A stretch of 16,676 nucleotides of DNA from an uncultured Pelagibacteraceae bacterium (lineage in GTDB: Bacteria > Pseudomonadota > Alphaproteobacteria > Pelagibacterales > Pelagibacteraceae), in assembly GCA_902536205.1 (NCBI GenBank), contig CACAWM010000011.1, positions 1-16,676 of the forward strand. Reading direction: 5' to 3'. A program made the translations under genes and the position numbers. Numbering within the stretch: position 1 is the first letter of the stretch; every line of letters begins with the position of its first letter. The notes under the pieces were generated by a model. The model was not told where the DNA came from and made no database searches. It worked only from the letters and a program-made list of their open reading frames with translations. Shown here piece by piece: positions 14,923 to 16,676 of the stretch.

Positions 14923-16676
14923 TTAATTAAAATAACTGTCAATTTTAACTGGCTCTTTACTTAGAATATATTTGTAAACATTTATATTCTCTAAAACTCT
15001 TTGTACGTAGTTTCTTGTCTCTTCAAATCGTATCTGCTCAATCCAGTTAATATAAGATATTTGTCCTTTAGATGGATCTCCATTCACTCTTCTCCAAGTT
15101 TTAACCCTATTAGGTCCAGCATTGTATGCAGCAATAGCAAAAGGATAAACACCATTGTATTCTTCAATTAAAGAATTAAAATAATATGATCCTAATTTAA
15201 TATTATATTCAGGATCTCTAGTTAAACCACTTATGCTATAAGGAAGCTTAGCTTGTTTAGCAACGACTTTAGCAGTATATTTCATAAGCTGCATCATACC
15301 TCTTGCACCAGCCCAGCTGTTAGCACTTTTATCAAATTCACTTTCTTGTCTTATGATTGCCAAAATAACTTCTGATTCAGGCATAGTTTTATTATTAATT
15401 ACTTTAGGTGTTGCAATAATTGGATAGTTATATTTATTATAAAATCTTTTTTCATAAGAAGCTTTTTTTGAAATTTGTATAGCGAAATCATATCTTTCCA
15501 AATTTGTAGCTAAGTCTGCTGCTAAAACTTCACTTCCTTTATCAATATTTAGTTCAGCTAAATGTTTAAAAATATCTTTTCCTAGTTGTGTTGCATTAAG
15601 TTCCTTTAATAAAACTAAATGTCTAATTAATTTATTCTTTTTAAATTCTTTTTCATATTCTTTATCAAAGAAACTTTGGTCTTTTAATTCAAAATTTCCA
15701 CCAGGATTGATTTTGTTAAAGGCAAGCTGGCCATAATATGTCATAGGAAAGTTTGCTGCTTCAGAATAAAATTTATTTGAAAGTTCGGTTTCATTGAGCT
15801 TTTCATATGAAGCACCAAGCCAATAAGCGCCTCTCGCTAAACTAATTGGATAACCAACATTGTTATAAAAATTTTGAAAATGATTTATTGCATATTCTGG
15901 TGAATTCAAAAATATTAATGCTATCCATCCAGACAACCATTCAGCTTCAGCGAAAGATGGTCCAGCAGACAATGCGTGTTCACTTGAGATTTTATAAGCA
16001 GTTTTATATCTTTTTTTGTAAATTAAACTCCTAACAACACTTTCTCTTTGATCCCACCATTTATCGGGACGCACCATTTGTTTTTCTGTTTTAAGTGAAT
16101 TTCGGTATAATATTTCTAAAGATCCGTCTAATCTTCCTCTACGATTTCTCCATCTGAGCCTATCAAACTCTAATCCAGGGTCTTCTTTCAAATATTGAGG
16201 AACTTTAGAAATTGCATTATCTACTCCATAAGAGTTACTAATTAATATTTGCCTTGCATTGTAAAGAGCTCTTTGATCTGTGGGTAAATATTTTAGCATT
16301 CGTTTAAGGTCCCAGTATTTTCTCTCCCAAGCTAAATAATCAGCTCTTTTAATATGATCATCTGAGTCAATAAATTTTTTAAATTTGGCCCTATAATAAC
16401 CTAAATCATTTTTTCTTATCGTAGCTTCAACCCAACCTTGTTTTATTAGTTCTTTTACTTTATCGGTTTTGCCCTGTTCAAGATAAGCTTCAGCTAATTT
16501 TATTTTTCCTAATCCACCAACTGGTGGGTATTTTTCAAACCAATTTATTATTGAAGTAGGCGAGTTATTTCTTAAATAGATTTTTTCTTCTGCTAAGTAT
16601 CTTATTCTATTTATTCTTGGATAGTCTTCATTTTGTTCAATAAATTTTTTATATTCAGCAAACGAAGCTCCATTTT
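14923..16676 (-). CDS. slt: Soluble lytic murein transglycosylase (Slt family), N-terminus beyond the window
   Basis: The reading frame is open from the right window edge to the TAA at 14923-14925, showing at least 584 codons. It does not begin at the internal ATG at 16299, because the 125 codons before it are helical and continuous with the rest. Most of the protein is the superhelical alpha domain typical of Slt70 (repeated Ala-rich helical pairs such as GKIKLAEAYLEQGKTDKVKEL). The C-terminal part is the SLT catalytic domain: AIIRQESEFDKSANSWAG, with the catalytic Glu encoded at 15343-15345, then GARGMMQLM, AIAAYNAGPNRVKTW and ETRNYVQRVL. These enzymes cleave peptidoglycan glycan strands to 1,6-anhydromuropeptides in the periplasm. 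The signal peptide would lie outside the window. Confidence 0.94.
   Translation of the reverse strand, partial: NGASFAEYKKFIEQNEDYPRINRIRYLAEEKIYLRNNSPTSIINWFEKYPPVGGLGKIKLAEAYLEQGKTDKVKELIKQGWVEATIRKNDLGYYRAKFKKFIDSDDHIKRADYLAWERKYWDLKRMLKYLPTDQRALYNARQILISNSYGVDNAISKVPQYLKEDPGLEFDRLRWRNRRGRLDGSLEILYRNSLKTEKQMVRPDKWWDQRESVVRSLIYKKRYKTAYKISSEHALSAGPSFAEAEWLSGWIALIFLNSPEYAINHFQNFYNNVGYPISLARGAYWLGASYEKLNETELSNKFYSEAANFPMTYYGQLAFNKINPGGNFELKDQSFFDKEYEKEFKKNKLIRHLVLLKELNATQLGKDIFKHLAELNIDKGSEVLAADLATNLERYDFAIQISKKASYEKRFYNKYNYPIIATPKVINNKTMPESEVILAIIRQESEFDKSANSWAGARGMMQLMKYTAKVVAKQAKLPYSISGLTRDPEYNIKLGSYYFNSLIEEYNGVYPFAIAAYNAGPNRVKTWRRVNGDPSKGQISYINWIEQIRFEETRNYVQRVLENINVYKYILSKEPVKIDSYFN

Overview
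This is a strongly AT-rich chromosomal window with almost no intergenic space. It very probably comes from a marine alphaproteobacterium of the SAR11 group (Pelagibacterales) or a close relative. Several signs agree: the order ruvX <- -> gatC-gatA-gatB, pyrB-pyrC-plsY in series, an alphaproteobacterial-type LexA box (GAAC-N7-GAAC), and a TPP riboswitch in front of a sodium:solute symporter that matches the thiV locus known from SAR11. The taxon is inferred from gene content, not from a marker phylogeny.

Layout. (1) Positions 1-2894, minus strand: ruvX, pyrB, pyrC and the first 53 codons of plsY. The PyrC copy has lost its zinc-binding HxH motif, so it is probably a non-catalytic partner of aspartate transcarbamoylase. 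(2) Positions 2946-9081, plus strand: a tightly packed six-gene operon of gatC, gatA, gatB, a YrrM/TrmR-like O-methyltransferase, trhO and a MATE exporter, with every junction between -4 and +2 nt. (3) Positions 9067-10613, minus strand: an amino-acid-type periplasmic binding protein and one permease, with no ATPase gene beside them. (4) Positions 10738-12388, plus strand: umuD and umuC, behind a sigma70-like promoter with a LexA operator. (5) Positions 12390-13911, plus strand: a TPP riboswitch and the thiV-like symporter. (6) Positions 13884-14756, minus strand: rarD. (7) Positions 14826-14917, plus strand: tRNA-Ser(GCU). (8) From 14923 to the window end, minus strand: a soluble lytic transglycosylase whose N-terminus lies outside the window.

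How the genes work together. The gatCAB operon makes Gln-tRNA(Gln) (and possibly Asn-tRNA(Asn)) by transamidation. The next two genes look like the two steps of a wobble-uridine pathway: TrhO hydroxylates U34 to ho5U, and a TrmR-type methyltransferase would convert ho5U to 5-methoxyuridine. This is the most interesting prediction here. The umuDC pair is the SOS mutagenic polymerase V. The thiV-like symporter probably imports a thiamin precursor when TPP is low, and its riboswitch begins one base after the umuC stop codon.

No insertion sequence, integrase, CRISPR array or convincing intrinsic terminator was seen. No gene-free stretch exceeds about 125 bases.
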